A stretch of 64,000 bases of DNA from Acidobacteria bacterium UBA2161 (GCA_002328835.1 DCWN01000043.1:107915-171914); one strand, 5' to 3'; shown: positions 7,885 to 16,826, counted from the stretch's first letter. The notes: a model not told the origin generated them from the sequence alone. Translations and numbers: made by a program.

Positions 7885-8853
7885 TCACGCCTCCGCGAGG
7901 ATGCCCTGCAAGCGGTCGAAGTCGATGTTCGCGCCCGACACGAGCGCCACGGTCGGATCGGGGCCGGGCTCGACGCGTCGTTCGAGCAGCGCGGCCACGG
8001 CCGCGATTCCCGCGCCCTCGGCAATCAGATGTTCGTGGGCGATCAGCCCACGGATGCCACGCCTGAGCGCCGCTTCGCTGACCAGCACCGTCGCGTCGAC
8101 ACGGTCTCGAACGATCGCGAAGGTCATCGCGTCGGCGTCGAGGTTGCCGCTCAACCCGTCGGCGATCGTGTCGCCCACCGTGATCTCCGTGATCCGTCCA
8201 GCCGCGAGGCTCGTCTGAAACGGATGCGATGCCTCGACCTCGACGCCGACGATCCGGACGGTCGGCGCCAACGCCTTGACCGCGATCGCGATGCCGCTCA
8301 CGAGCCCACCGCCGCCCACCGGCACAAGAATCTGTCTGGCCTCGGGCGCGTCCTCGACGAGTTCCAGGCCGATCGTGCCCGCCCCGGCGATGACATCGGC
8401 GTCGTTGTAGGGCGAGATGAACGTGGCGCCGGTCTCTCGCGCGAACGCCTTGGCTAGCCGCTCGGCGTCGTCGTAGGCTGGCGCCCTGTCCTCGAGGTCG
8501 GCGCCGTGGCGGCGGATCGCGTCGCGCTTCGTCCGCGGCGCCTCACGCGAAGTGAAGACCGTCAAGGCCACGCCGAGCTGCTCGGCGGCCCACGCCATGG
8601 CGCGCCCGTGGTTGCCCGCCGACACGGTGACGACGCGCGGCGCCGGGCCCTGAGTTCGCTCCAGTAGGCCGCCGATCGCGTTCAATGCCCCGCGCAGCTT
8701 GAAGGAACTGGTCGTCTGGAGTGACTCGGCCTTCAGAAGAATCTGTCCGCCGGTCGCGTCCGAGAGCCACGGCGACGGACCCAGCGGCGTTCGCCGGACG
8801 TGGTCGGCGATGCGCGTGCGCGCCGCCTTGATGTCGTCGAGGGTGATCGACAT
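7885..8853 (-). CDS. Threonine dehydratase / threonine ammonia-lyase (PLP-dependent)
   Basis: 322 residues, the size of catabolic (TdcB-type) or serine/threonine dehydratases without a C-terminal ACT regulatory domain. PLP is expected on Lys52 in the motif SSFKLRGALN, and the phosphate-binding glycine loop is VPVGGGGLVSG. It would deaminate L-threonine to 2-oxobutyrate, or serine to pyruvate. Absence of the ACT domain suggests it is not subject to isoleucine feedback. It is divergent from the MBL gene at 8901. Serine racemase is an alternative within the same fold. Confidence 0.85.
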   Translation of the reverse strand: MSITLDDIKAARTRIADHVRRTPLGPSPWLSDATGGQILLKAESLQTTSSFKLRGALNAIGGLLERTQGPAPRVVTVSAGNHGRAMAWAAEQLGVALTVFTSREAPRTKRDAIRRHGADLEDRAPAYDDAERLAKAFARETGATFISPYNDADVIAGAGTIGLELVEDAPEARQILVPVGGGGLVSGIAIAVKALAPTVRIVGVEVEASHPFQTSLAAGRITEITVGDTIADGLSGNLDADAMTFAIVRDRVDATVLVSEAALRRGIRGLIAHEHLIAEGAGIAAVAALLERRVEPGPDPTVALVSGANIDFDRLQGILAEA

Positions 8854-8869
8854 GATGGTGGCGCGATTC

Positions 8870-8875
8870 TATACT
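8870..8875 (+). promoter_or_regulatory. Putative -10 box for the MBL-fold hydrolase gene
   Basis: TATACT lies 25 bases before the ATG at 8901 in the short divergent region between the dehydratase and MBL genes. No clear -35 is visible. Confidence 0.35.
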
Positions 8876-8900
8876 CTCGGGGCGCCGCACGAGACGAGCC

Positions 8901-9548
8901 ATGCTGCTTGAGAGCCGAGCCGTCGGGCCGTTCTTCAAGAACGGATTTGTCCTCGGATGCGAGACCACGCGCGAGGGCGTGATCATCGATCCGGGTGATG
9001 AGGTGGAGGAGTTGCTGGCGATCGTCGAGCGCGACAAGCTGACGATCCGCTACATCTTGCTGACCCACGGCCACGTCGACCACGTGACCGGCGTGGCCGG
9101 TGCGAAGGCGGCCCTCGGCGCGCCGGTCTGCCTGCACCGGGACGACCTGTTCCTGTATGAAGAGGCGGTGCGGCAGGGCGCGATGTTCGGTCTCGAGGTC
9201 GAGCCGCCGCCGCCGATCGATCACTACTACGACGGCCCAGGGCCGTGGCGCTTCGGCGAATACGAGGCCGTCGTGCACCACACGCCCGGCCATTGCCCGG
9301 GCGGTGTCTGTCTGCAGGTGGGGAAGTCCGGCACCGCGGGCCGGATGCTGTTCGTGGGCGATACGCTCTTCGCCGGCTCGATTGGCCGCACCGATCTGCC
9401 CGGCGGCGACCACGCGTTGCTGCTCAGGTCGATAAGGGAGGTGCTACTGCCGTTCGGCGACGAGGCCGAGGTCTATCCCGGCCACGGACCGAAAACGACG
9501 ATCGGCCAGGAACGCCGGACGAACCCGTTTCTGGTGGGAGCGATCTGA
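8901..9548 (+). CDS. MBL-fold metallo-hydrolase (glyoxalase II / YcbL-like)
   Basis: 215 residues. The metal-binding motif THGHVDH gives His56, His58, Asp60 and His61. Further ligands are visible in HHTPGHCPGG, in FVGDTLFAGSIGRTDL and in the C-terminal YPGHGP. The set of motifs and the length match the single-domain glyoxalase-II-like hydrolases, which hydrolyse thioesters such as S-lactoylglutathione. The true substrate is unknown. The start at 8901 fits the family length. Confidence 0.85.
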   Translation: MLLESRAVGPFFKNGFVLGCETTREGVIIDPGDEVEELLAIVERDKLTIRYILLTHGHVDHVTGVAGAKAALGAPVCLHRDDLFLYEEAVRQGAMFGLEVEPPPPIDHYYDGPGPWRFGEYEAVVHHTPGHCPGGVCLQVGKSGTAGRMLFVGDTLFAGSIGRTDLPGGDHALLLRSIREVLLPFGDEAEVYPGHGPKTTIGQERRTNPFLVGAI

Positions 9549-9671
9549 CCGAACGCCGGGCGCGGCGCGCCGACGGCACTGGCGCCTGGCAGTCGTCGTT
9601 CAGCCGAGGGGCCGTCGACGTGCTGTGGAACTCGCTGGCGACCGCATGCCGGTGCTCGGCCCCAGCGACTC

Positions 9672-9977
9672 CTAGCCTTCCGCTTGCTCCTCGGCCACGG
9701 TCAGTTCCACGCGGCCGATGCGCAGCTTATCGCCCGCGGCCAGCACCTTGCGCTTCACCTGCTGGCCGTTGACGAAGGTGCCGTTCGTGCTGTCGAGGTC
9801 CTCGACCTCGAGGCGGCCGTCGGTGTTGATGATCCGGCAGTGCAGCCGAGAGACCAGTCCGCGGTCGAGGGTGAAGTCGGCTGTCTGGGCGCGGCCGAAC
9901 GTCTTCATCCCACCGGGCAGCAGCCGAAACGTCAGCGTCTCGTCGTCGTCCGTCTCGACGGTGCGCAGCACCCACAT
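9672..9977 (-). CDS. FHA domain protein
   Basis: 101 residues that consist of essentially one forkhead-associated domain. The hallmark residues are present: FGRAQTADFTLDR, SRLHCRI and DLDSTNGTFVNGQ (Gly-Arg, Ser-x-x-His and Asn-Gly positions). Such domains bind phosphothreonine peptides, often of Ser/Thr-kinase partners. The gene follows pntB by 13 bases on the same strand and is probably co-transcribed with the transhydrogenase genes, though a functional link is not obvious. Confidence 0.85.
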   Translation of the reverse strand: MWVLRTVETDDDETLTFRLLPGGMKTFGRAQTADFTLDRGLVSRLHCRIINTDGRLEVEDLDSTNGTFVNGQQVKRKVLAAGDKLRIGRVELTVAEEQAEG

Positions 9978-9990
9978 TGGTTCGCGCGCC

Positions 9991-11388
9991 TCAGGCTTCC
10001 TTGATTGCCGTGATCAGGTCGAGGATCGCCTTCTTGCCGTCAGAGAAGAACATCAGCGTGTTGTCGGCGGCAAACAGCGGGTTGGGAATGCCAGCGAAGC
10101 CTGGGCTGAGGCTCCGCTTGATGACAACGGCGGTGCGCGCCTTGTCCACTTCGAGGATCGGCATGCCGGCGATCGGGCTCGTCGGATCGGTGTTGGCAAC
10201 CGGATTGACGACGTCGTTCGCGCCGATGACGATCGCGACGTCGGTCTGCGCGAAGGTCGGGTTGATATCGTCCATCTCACGCAGCTTGTCGTAGGCCACA
10301 TCGGCTTCGGCTAGCAGGACGTTCATGTGGCCGGGCATCCGGCCCGCCACCGGGTGGATCGCGAACTCGACCTCGGTGCCCTTCGACTCCAACAGGTCAG
10401 CCAGTTCGCACACGGCGTGCTGCGCCTGGGAGACGGCCAGGCCGTAGCCCGGCACGATCACGACGCGCCGGGCGCCGTCGAGGAGCATGGCGACCTCTTC
10501 CGGCGACGACGACTTGACCTTGCCGGCGTAGACCTCGTCGGCCGAGGCGCCGCCCACGGCTTCCGGGCCGATCGCGCCGGTCAGGACATTGGCCAGCGAC
10601 CGGTTCATCGCCTTGCACATGATCCGCGTCAGAATCAGTCCCGACGCCCCCACGAGCGATCCGGTGATGATGAGCGCGTTGTTGTTCAGGACGAACCCGG
10701 TCGAGGCGGCGGCGAGGCCGGAGTAGGAGTTCAGCAGCGCAATTGCGACCGGCATGTCGGCGCCGCCGATCGGGATAGTGAGGAGTAGCCCGCCCACGGA
10801 TGCCAGGGCCACCAGGACCCAGTAGAGACCGGTCGCACTCGGGTCGTCGACGATCATGTAGCCGACGACGAGCGCGGCGAGCCCGATCAGGCTGTTGACC
10901 GCCTGCTGACCGGGGAAGTGGATCGGCTTGCCGGGCAGCACCAGTTCCTGCAGCTTGTCGAAGGCGACCAGGCTTCCGAAGAACGTCACGCCGCCGATGA
11001 GTCCAGACGCGACCGTGGCGACCGTCATCTGCGTGCTCGGGTCGGCCGCGTCGAAGAGCGCGGCGCCGGCGACGAAGACCGAGGCACCGCCACCGAAGCC
11101 GTTCAACAGCGCGACCATCTGCGGCATCGCCGTCATCTCGATCCTGAGTGCGATCGCGGCGCCGATGCCTCCGCCCACGACGATGCCCGCCAGAATCACG
11201 CCGAGCCCCTGCACGCCAGAGCCGAACACCTCCGCGCTGGCTACCGTGGCGATTATCGCCAGCAGCATGCCGCTTGCGCCGTAGAGGTTGCCGCGCACAG
11301 CCGTGCGTGGATGGGTCAGTCCCTTGATCCCGAGGATGAACAGGACCGACGCCGCGAGATACGCCAGATTGATGAGAGCCGAGTTCAA
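9991..11388 (-). CDS. pntB: NAD(P)(+) transhydrogenase (proton-translocating), subunit beta
   Basis: 465 residues. The N-terminal half is a multi-helix membrane domain (dII) and the C-terminal part is the NADP(H)-binding dIII domain, recognisable by IVPGYGLAVSQAQHAV, GRMPGHMNVLLAEA, IGANDVVNP and the final KRSLSPGFAGIPNPLF. The enzyme uses the proton gradient to reduce NADP+ with NADH. The start is a TTG (11388-11386). Together with the two genes upstream it completes a three-polypeptide transhydrogenase like that of Rhodospirillum rubrum. Confidence 0.95.
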   Translation of the reverse strand: MNSALINLAYLAASVLFILGIKGLTHPRTAVRGNLYGASGMLLAIIATVASAEVFGSGVQGLGVILAGIVVGGGIGAAIALRIEMTAMPQMVALLNGFGGGASVFVAGAALFDAADPSTQMTVATVASGLIGGVTFFGSLVAFDKLQELVLPGKPIHFPGQQAVNSLIGLAALVVGYMIVDDPSATGLYWVLVALASVGGLLLTIPIGGADMPVAIALLNSYSGLAAASTGFVLNNNALIITGSLVGASGLILTRIMCKAMNRSLANVLTGAIGPEAVGGASADEVYAGKVKSSSPEEVAMLLDGARRVVIVPGYGLAVSQAQHAVCELADLLESKGTEVEFAIHPVAGRMPGHMNVLLAEADVAYDKLREMDDINPTFAQTDVAIVIGANDVVNPVANTDPTSPIAGMPILEVDKARTAVVIKRSLSPGFAGIPNPLFAADNTLMFFSDGKKAILDLITAIKEA

Positions 11389-11392
11389 TGCG

Positions 11393-11671
11393 TCAGTCCT
11401 TCTTCTGGAACATGGCGAGCATGCGATGAGTCACGAGGAAACCGCCGACGACGTTCGTGGCGGCCAGCACGATCGCGGCGAATCCCAGCACCGTCGTCAG
11501 GGTGCTCGGTGTCGCGGCCGCGATCATCGCGCCGATGATCGTGATGCCCGAGATAGCGTTCGATCCGGACATCAAGGGCGTGTGCAGGAGCGGCGGCACC
11601 TTCGTGATGATTTCGAAGCCCACGAAGACGGCGAGCATGAAGATCGTGAGGAGCGGGATGAAGGCGTCCAT
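11393..11671 (-). CDS. pntAB: NAD(P) transhydrogenase subunit alpha part 2 (membrane segment)
   Basis: 92 residues, almost wholly hydrophobic, with three predicted membrane helices. It corresponds to the C-terminal membrane part of E. coli PntA, encoded separately here. The motif GFEIITKVPPLLHTPLMSGS is typical. Its ATG overlaps the pntAA stop (TGATG) and pntB follows after 4 bases, so the three are clearly one operon. Confidence 0.93.
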   Translation of the reverse strand: MDAFIPLLTIFMLAVFVGFEIITKVPPLLHTPLMSGSNAISGITIIGAMIAAATPSTLTTVLGFAAIVLAATNVVGGFLVTHRMLAMFQKKD

Positions 11672-12846
11672 CAGGAGCCGGTCCTTTCGCTGTCGGATGC
11701 GCCCAGCAGATCGCGCAGGCGGGCATTGACGACCGCGCCGTCACGCGATATGAGCGTGTCGCTCGTAATCTGATCCTCCATGTCGAGCGCGAGCTTGCCG
11801 TCGTCGACGAGGTGGAGCAGGAATGTCGTGATGTTCTTCGCGTACATCTGGCTGGCGTGGTGCGGCACGCTGGCGGCCAGATTCGTCGGCCCGATCAGCG
11901 TCACGCCCTTGTGCACCGTCGGACGCCCAGCCTTCGTCAGTTCGCAGTTGCCGCCCTGCTCGGCCGCGAGGTCGACGATGACAGAGCCGGTGGCCATGCC
12001 ATCGACCATCGTCTCGGTGATCAGTGTCGGCGCCTTCTTGCCCGGCACCAGCGCCGTCGTGACGACGACGTCGGCCCCGGCGATCACCTTGCCCATCGCC
12101 TCCTGCTGCCGCCGGTAGAAGTCCGCGTCCTGCGCCTTGGCGTAGCCGCCCTTGTCCTCGGAGTCATCGGTCTCGAGGTCGAGCTCGACGAACTTTGCAC
12201 CGAGGCTCTCGACCTGTTCCTTGACGGCCGGTCGGACGTCGTAGGCCTCGACGTTGGCGCCGAGTCGGCGGGCGGTGGCGATGGCCTGCAGGCCGGCGAC
12301 GCCCGCGCCCAGGATGAGGACGCGCGCCGGCTTCAGCGTGCCGGCCGCGGTCATCAGCATCGGGAACATCCGAGGCGCCGTGCCCGCGGCCAGCAAGACC
12401 GCCTTGTAGCCGGTCACGGTGGCCATCGACGACAGCACGTCCATGCTCTGGGCGCGCGTGATGCGAGGAATCAGTTCCAGCGAGAACGCGATCACGCCGT
12501 GTTCGGCCAGGCTCTTGGCCTGGTCCAGTGCCGCCAGCGGCTCCGAGAGCCCGATGACTGCCTGCCCCTGCCGGAGCAATTCGAGGTCGGCCGTGCCGGC
12601 CTCGGGATTTGCCCCGAGGGTGCGCACCTGGAGGACGATGTCGGCGTCGGCGAAGACTTGACGCCGGTCAGTTGCCAGCCGCGCGCCCTTCTCGGTAAAC
12701 GCCGCGTCCGGGTATCCGGCGTCGTCGCCCGCCGTGGGCTCGATGAGGACGTCCAGGCCGGCTTTGGTAAGTGCGGGAACGACCGATGGGACGATGGCGA
12801 CGCGCCGTTCGCCAGGGAATGTTTCTTTCGGAATTCCGACGATCAT
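11671..12846 (-). CDS. pntAA: NAD(P) transhydrogenase subunit alpha part 1 (NAD(H)-binding)
   Basis: 391 residues of the soluble dI domain. It starts with MIVGIPKETFPGERRVA, shared with alanine dehydrogenase/PntA N-termini. The Rossmann motif is LGAGVAGLQAIATARRLGA and the mobile loop region contains GKVIAGADVVVTTALVPGKK. It binds NADH and passes hydride to NADP+ in dIII of PntB. The gene is the first of the pntAA-pntAB-pntB operon. A TATAAT on the same strand at 12907-12902 is the likely -10 box. Confidence 0.95.
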   Translation of the reverse strand: MIVGIPKETFPGERRVAIVPSVVPALTKAGLDVLIEPTAGDDAGYPDAAFTEKGARLATDRRQVFADADIVLQVRTLGANPEAGTADLELLRQGQAVIGLSEPLAALDQAKSLAEHGVIAFSLELIPRITRAQSMDVLSSMATVTGYKAVLLAAGTAPRMFPMLMTAAGTLKPARVLILGAGVAGLQAIATARRLGANVEAYDVRPAVKEQVESLGAKFVELDLETDDSEDKGGYAKAQDADFYRRQQEAMGKVIAGADVVVTTALVPGKKAPTLITETMVDGMATGSVIVDLAAEQGGNCELTKAGRPTVHKGVTLIGPTNLAASVPHHASQMYAKNITTFLLHLVDDGKLALDMEDQITSDTLISRDGAVVNARLRDLLGASDSERTGS

Positions 12847-12901
12847 GAGTTCGTGGTCTCGTGCATGATGGCAATACTGATGTGACTCACTCCAACCCCG
12901 T

Positions 12902-12907
12902 ATTATA
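12902..12907 (-). promoter_or_regulatory. pntAA: Putative -10 box (TATAAT) of the pnt operon
   Basis: The minus strand reads TATAAT about 55 bases upstream of the pntAA start. Perfect TATAAT is rare in this GC-rich sequence, and the copies found lie upstream of genes. Confidence 0.4.
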
Positions 12908-12950
12908 TGCCGCTTGCCACGCCCGCTGGCATCGTCTTGCGCGAGGCGAG

Positions 12951-14633
12951 CTACCGTCGGGGCGGCATCATCTCGTGCAGTCTACCCGCCAGCGCGGCAA
13001 TCAGTTCGGCGCTCACGGTCTTGTCCTCGAGCGTGTCGTACTCATCGACTTCACCGGTCACGGCGGGGATCAGCAGGTGATTCAGGGCTTCGAACCGGAG
13101 CAACTCGGTGGCCACCTGCCGGTCGCGCGCCTGGCCCATCTCAGCCAGCCGGTCGGCGTGGCCCGGCACGATCTGTCGATCGAGGCCGCCGTGGACAACG
13201 ACCATCGGCTGGCGCAGATCCTGAATGATGTCGGCCGGCCAGAATTCGAGATAGCTTCGAAACCAGGGCGTCTCCGCCTGGGCTCGCATGGTCAGCGGGA
13301 TCCCCTCCCAGCCTCCACCCCGCATGACTGCTGCGTGAATCCGCTGCTGCAACTCGATCTTCTCCGCGCGTTCCGCTTCCGGGAGGTCGAGTTGCGCGAG
13401 CGTCTGCGCCTGCTGTTCGATGACGAAGTCTGCCCCGCGCGTCGAGGGCGCCGCCAGCAAACCGAGCGCCGCGATCCGGCGCTCCTCCCTTGCGGCCAGC
13501 ATGGCGATCCAGCCGCTCTCGTCGTGTCCGACGACGGCGATCCGTTGATCGTCCACGTCGTCGCGGTCGCGCAGGTAGCGCACGACCGACCTGACGTCCC
13601 CGGCATAGTCCGACAGCCTGGCGCTCTCGACCCGCCCCCCGCTCTGGCCGATCCCGCGCTTGTCGTAGCGAACGACGAGGAAGCCGGCGTCCGACAACCC
13701 GCCGGCCAGCTGGCCGTAGACGGGCACGCCCGAATGCGTCTCGTCGCGATCGACCGAGCCCGAGCCCGGCACGAGAATGACCGCCGGCCACTCCGGGTCG
13801 TCGTCGTCGGTCTCTGCCCCGGGAGCGGGCAGCGTGATCGTGGCGGCGAGATTGAAGCCCGAGGCGCCGATGTGCTCGTCCTCGTCGCGCGGGTTCCTGA
13901 CGGCTTGCTGCCGGGCCGAGAGCGAGACGATGTCCTGGCGGGCGATGTCGAGCCCGATGGTCGGCATGCTGATTCGCACGAGCCGGCGGCCGGCGTCCGA
14001 CCAGATCTCGGCGTCGAACGGGTTGCCGCGATTGAGGAACGTCACGTGATGCCGGTGGGCCTCGATTGTCCCGTCAGCCGTGGCGATCCGCTGCTCGGTC
14101 GTCGTGTTCAGCCGGACGACGATCTCGGCCTGCGGCGCGATGTAGGCCGGAATGGCCGTGCCCGGCGAGGCTGCCGACAGGCGCGTGGCGAGCGCCTCGT
14201 ACGACGCGAAGAAATTCGTCGGCAGGACGACGGCGCCCGCCGAGATCGGATCGCTTTTCGTTCGAGCCTCCCCCGCTTCGAGGATCTCGCTGGCCGCACT
14301 CGTGTCGGTGAACGTCGTTTGCACGCCGTAGGGCTGACCGGCCAGCACCGCATCGATTGACAGCGCCTGCGGCTGCCAGGCGTCGTTGTAGCGCATCTCG
14401 AACCGGCGGATCGCCAGGTCGAGCGGCCCGGAGACGCGGCCCGTCGAGCTGATCCTCCAGCCGCCGTCGACTTCGTCGACGCTGATCTCCTCGGTGCCGA
14501 CGAGAGAGAGCTGCACGAAGATGCTGAAGGTGGACTGACCCGGGGTCGGGCGAAGGTCTTCCTGCGCGGCGGCCGCCAGAGAGTACAGTGTCGTCGCCAG
14601 GAGGGCGACGGTACAATGAACCGGCGCGCGCAT
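12951..14633 (-). CDS. Secreted alpha/beta hydrolase with an Asp at the nucleophile elbow
   Basis: 560 residues. An N-terminal signal peptide (about residues 1-23, ending SLAAAAQ) is followed by a roughly 200-residue beta-rich region and then a C-terminal alpha/beta hydrolase domain from about 280. The oxyanion segment is VILVPGSGSVDRDE. The nucleophile elbow, usually GHSxGG in this family, reads GHDESG, putting Asp at about 371. A late LNHLLIP contains a candidate catalytic His. Asp nucleophiles occur in dehalogenases and epoxide hydrolases, but this protein otherwise resembles secreted esterase/peptidase-like hydrolases, so it may be inactive or altered. It is divergent from the ygfZ-like gene. 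Confidence 0.75.
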   Translation of the reverse strand: MRAPVHCTVALLATTLYSLAAAAQEDLRPTPGQSTFSIFVQLSLVGTEEISVDEVDGGWRISSTGRVSGPLDLAIRRFEMRYNDAWQPQALSIDAVLAGQPYGVQTTFTDTSAASEILEAGEARTKSDPISAGAVVLPTNFFASYEALATRLSAASPGTAIPAYIAPQAEIVVRLNTTTEQRIATADGTIEAHRHHVTFLNRGNPFDAEIWSDAGRRLVRISMPTIGLDIARQDIVSLSARQQAVRNPRDEDEHIGASGFNLAATITLPAPGAETDDDDPEWPAVILVPGSGSVDRDETHSGVPVYGQLAGGLSDAGFLVVRYDKRGIGQSGGRVESARLSDYAGDVRSVVRYLRDRDDVDDQRIAVVGHDESGWIAMLAAREERRIAALGLLAAPSTRGADFVIEQQAQTLAQLDLPEAERAEKIELQQRIHAAVMRGGGWEGIPLTMRAQAETPWFRSYLEFWPADIIQDLRQPMVVVHGGLDRQIVPGHADRLAEMGQARDRQVATELLRFEALNHLLIPAVTGEVDEYDTLEDKTVSAELIAALAGRLHEMMPPRR

Positions 14634-14677
14634 CGCTCCTCAGCATACCACTGCGTCTCGCTCGCCGATCGACCCAG

Positions 14678-15709
14678 ATGTCGAACACAACCATGAAGCA
14701 GTCCTACCAGACGCTGAGGTCGGGCGCCGCCCGCGTCGCGCTCGGCGCGCGCGGCACGATCGCGTTCACCGGCAGTGACCGCGCCGCGTTTCTCCAGGGG
14801 CTGTTGACGAACGACATCGAGGCGCTCGAGGCCGGCGGCGGCTGCTACGCGGCCTACCTCACGCCGCAGGGGCGGATGGTTGCCGACATGCGCCTGCTGG
14901 CGCTTGGCGACCGGCTCCTGATGGACGTCGACCGCCAGTCGGCGGGCTCGCTGGCGTCGCGATTCTCGATGCTCGTTTTCTCGGAGGCGGTCGACGTGGC
15001 CGATGAATCCGCGGCCTGGCATCGGGTCGGCGTGCGCGGGCCCGCGAGCGCGGCCCGCGTGGAGGAGGTGCTGGACCGATCGGGCGACATCGCCGACTCG
15101 CCGCCGAACGGGCTCGCGGCCTACCGCGACCTCGACAACGGCTGGTGGGCGCTCGACGGCGAGCCGGTTCTGGCCGCGAGCAACGACGAGTTGGGCGTCC
15201 CCGGAATCGACCTCTGGATCGCCTCGACCCACGGCGCCCGGATGGACGACCGGCTGGCCTCGGCCGGGCTCGAACCGGCCGACGCGGACGCGGTGGAGGC
15301 GCTGCGCGTGGAAGCCGGAACGCCGCGGTTCGGTGCCGACATGGACGACGAGACGATTCCGCTCGAGGCCGGCATCCGCGCACGCGCCATCAGCGAAACG
15401 AAAGGGTGCTACGTCGGTCAGGAGGTCATCATCAGGATCCTGCACCGCGGCCAGGGGCGCGTCGCCCGGCGGCTGGTCGGGTTGGCGTTCGCCCCGGATC
15501 TGGACGCGGCGCCGGGCGCCGGCCTTGAGGTTCACGGCAACGGTGAGCCGGTCGGCAAGGTGACGAGCGTGGCGTGGTCGCCGAGGCTCGCCCGACCGAT
15601 CGCGCTGGCTTACGTGCGCCGCGAGCACGCGGCGCCCGGAACCTCGGTCGAGGTGGCGTCGGGCACGTCGCGTGTCGAGGCGGAGGTCACGGCGCTGCCG
15701 TTTCCGTGA
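14678..15709 (+). CDS. ygfZ: Folate-binding Fe-S cluster assembly protein YgfZ/GcvT-like
   Basis: 343 residues related to the aminomethyltransferase GcvT fold. The YgfZ signature KGCYVGQE starts at about residue 242, with Cys at about 244. Early segments (FTGSDRAAFLQGLLTNDI, YAAYLTPQGRMVADM) match the tetrahydrofolate-binding domain. YgfZ family proteins help assemble or repair Fe-S enzymes. The start at 14678 (MSNTTMKQ) is chosen since upstream in-frame codons cross into the divergent hydrolase. The end overlaps the convergent Nudix gene by 23 bases. Confidence 0.88.
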   Translation: MSNTTMKQSYQTLRSGAARVALGARGTIAFTGSDRAAFLQGLLTNDIEALEAGGGCYAAYLTPQGRMVADMRLLALGDRLLMDVDRQSAGSLASRFSMLVFSEAVDVADESAAWHRVGVRGPASAARVEEVLDRSGDIADSPPNGLAAYRDLDNGWWALDGEPVLAASNDELGVPGIDLWIASTHGARMDDRLASAGLEPADADAVEALRVEAGTPRFGADMDDETIPLEAGIRARAISETKGCYVGQEVIIRILHRGQGRVARRLVGLAFAPDLDAAPGAGLEVHGNGEPVGKVTSVAWSPRLARPIALAYVRREHAAPGTSVEVASGTSRVEAEVTALPFP

Positions 15710-16088
15710 GCTTGGCGACGAGGGCCGCGTCGGCCGGCGGGAACTGGAGCTGTCTGAGTTCGCGACGCGTGACCCACCGCACGGCCTGTTCGAGCTGCGG
15801 GTGCGGCTCACCCGTCAGTCGGCAGCCGAAGAAGTGCAGCCGGACGATCCGGTCGGCGTAGGCGTGCTCGACGCAATCGAGTTCATCGTCAACGTCGATC
15901 TCGACGTCGAGTTCTTCGCGCATCTCCCGCCGAAGCGCGTCGGTGAGCGATTCGCCCGGTTCCTGCTTGCCGCCCGGAAACTCCCAGTAGTCTCCCAGAT
16001 GCGCGCCGGCCGCTCGCTGCGACACCAGGAATCGGCCCTGCCGTTCGACGACGGCCGCCACGACGACGAGCAGGGACGGCTCGCTCAC
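15687..16088 (-). CDS. MutT-like Nudix hydrolase (8-oxo-dGTP diphosphatase type)
   Basis: 133 residues with an intact Nudix box running from GGKQEPGE to REMREEL. The family hydrolyses 8-oxo-dGTP to the monophosphate. The GTG start at 16088 overlaps the mutY stop (GTGA), so translation is coupled, and an ATG further upstream would lie deep inside mutY. The position directly after a MutY that lacks its own C-terminal MutT-like domain is notable: either it is an independent MutT of the GO oxidised-guanine system, or it acts together with the short MutY. Confidence 0.85.
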   Translation of the reverse strand: MSEPSLLVVVAAVVERQGRFLVSQRAAGAHLGDYWEFPGGKQEPGESLTDALRREMREELDVEIDVDDELDCVEHAYADRIVRLHFFGCRLTGEPHPQLEQAVRWVTRRELRQLQFPPADAALVAKLTETAAP

Positions 16089-16792
16089 TTCTTGCGCTTT
16101 CCAGCCGCCCGTCCGTCGATCGGACCGGTGCGGCAGAGCGTGGCCAGCGGGCAGGGCCGGCAGCGCGGCCGCCGCGCGGTGCACACGGTCGCGCCGAAGT
16201 CCATGAGCCCCTGGTTGAAGTCGAAGACGTGGCGCCGCGGGAGCAGGGCGTCCGACAACCGCCAGAGGTGGCGCTGCATCGCGTGGCCACGGGGGTCGCC
16301 CTTGCCGACGAAGATACGGTAGAGCACCCGGGCGACGTTGGTGTCGAGAATTGCCGCCCGTCGGCCGAACGCGAAGCTCAGAACCGCGCCGGCGGTATAG
16401 CGGCCGATGCCCTTGAAACCGCGGAGCGCCGCCTCGTCATCGGGCAGTGTGCCGCCGTAGCGTGCCACCGATTCGCGCGCGATGGCGTGCAGTCGCTTCG
16501 GCCGGACGTTGTAGCCGAGCGGGTACCAGGTGCGGACCACGTCGCGGGCGCGGGCCGCGGCCAACGCTTCGAACGTCGGATACTTGTTCAGCCACTCGGC
16601 GTACTTCGGCGCCACCCGATCGACCTGCGTCTGCTGCAGCATGACCTCCGACACGAGAATGCGGTAGGGATCGCGCGTGTGTCGCCACGGCAGGTCGCGG
16701 CCGTAGCTGCGGTACCAGGTGAGGAGCCTGCGTCGGAAGCGCTGCCGGGCGGCGGGTGACGGCACCGTCCTCCGTGTGGCGTCACTGGGCAT
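16085..16792 (-). CDS. mutY: A/G-specific adenine glycosylase MutY (catalytic and Fe-S domains only)
   Basis: 235 residues against about 350 for typical MutY. The catalytic Glu lies in LVSEVMLQQTQV, the helix-hairpin-helix is GFKGIGRYTAGAV, and the catalytic Asp lies in ILDTNVARVL. The 4Fe-4S cysteines are complete with C-x6-C-x2-C-x5-C spacing (VCTARRPRCRPCPLATLC). The protein stops a few residues after the cluster, so the C-terminal 8-oxoG-recognition (NUDIX-like) domain is absent. A separate Nudix gene overlaps the end by four bases. MutY removes adenine mispaired with 8-oxoguanine. Confidence 0.9.
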   Translation of the reverse strand: MPSDATRRTVPSPAARQRFRRRLLTWYRSYGRDLPWRHTRDPYRILVSEVMLQQTQVDRVAPKYAEWLNKYPTFEALAAARARDVVRTWYPLGYNVRPKRLHAIARESVARYGGTLPDDEAALRGFKGIGRYTAGAVLSFAFGRRAAILDTNVARVLYRIFVGKGDPRGHAMQRHLWRLSDALLPRRHVFDFNQGLMDFGATVCTARRPRCRPCPLATLCRTGPIDGRAAGKRKK

Positions 16793-16826
16793 CGCGGTCC
16801 GTGCGCGGCGGGCGCGAGCGCCGCAC

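Noticed and set aside
12861..14360. Plus-strand open frame (499 codons) opposite the secreted hydrolase
   Set aside because: No recognisable motifs, and the minus strand encodes signal peptide and hydrolase segments.
14108..15811. Long open frame (567 codons) antisense to the ygfZ-like gene
   Set aside because: Arg-rich composition, no motifs, and fully covered by genes with clear family signatures. Typical GC-rich antisense shadow.
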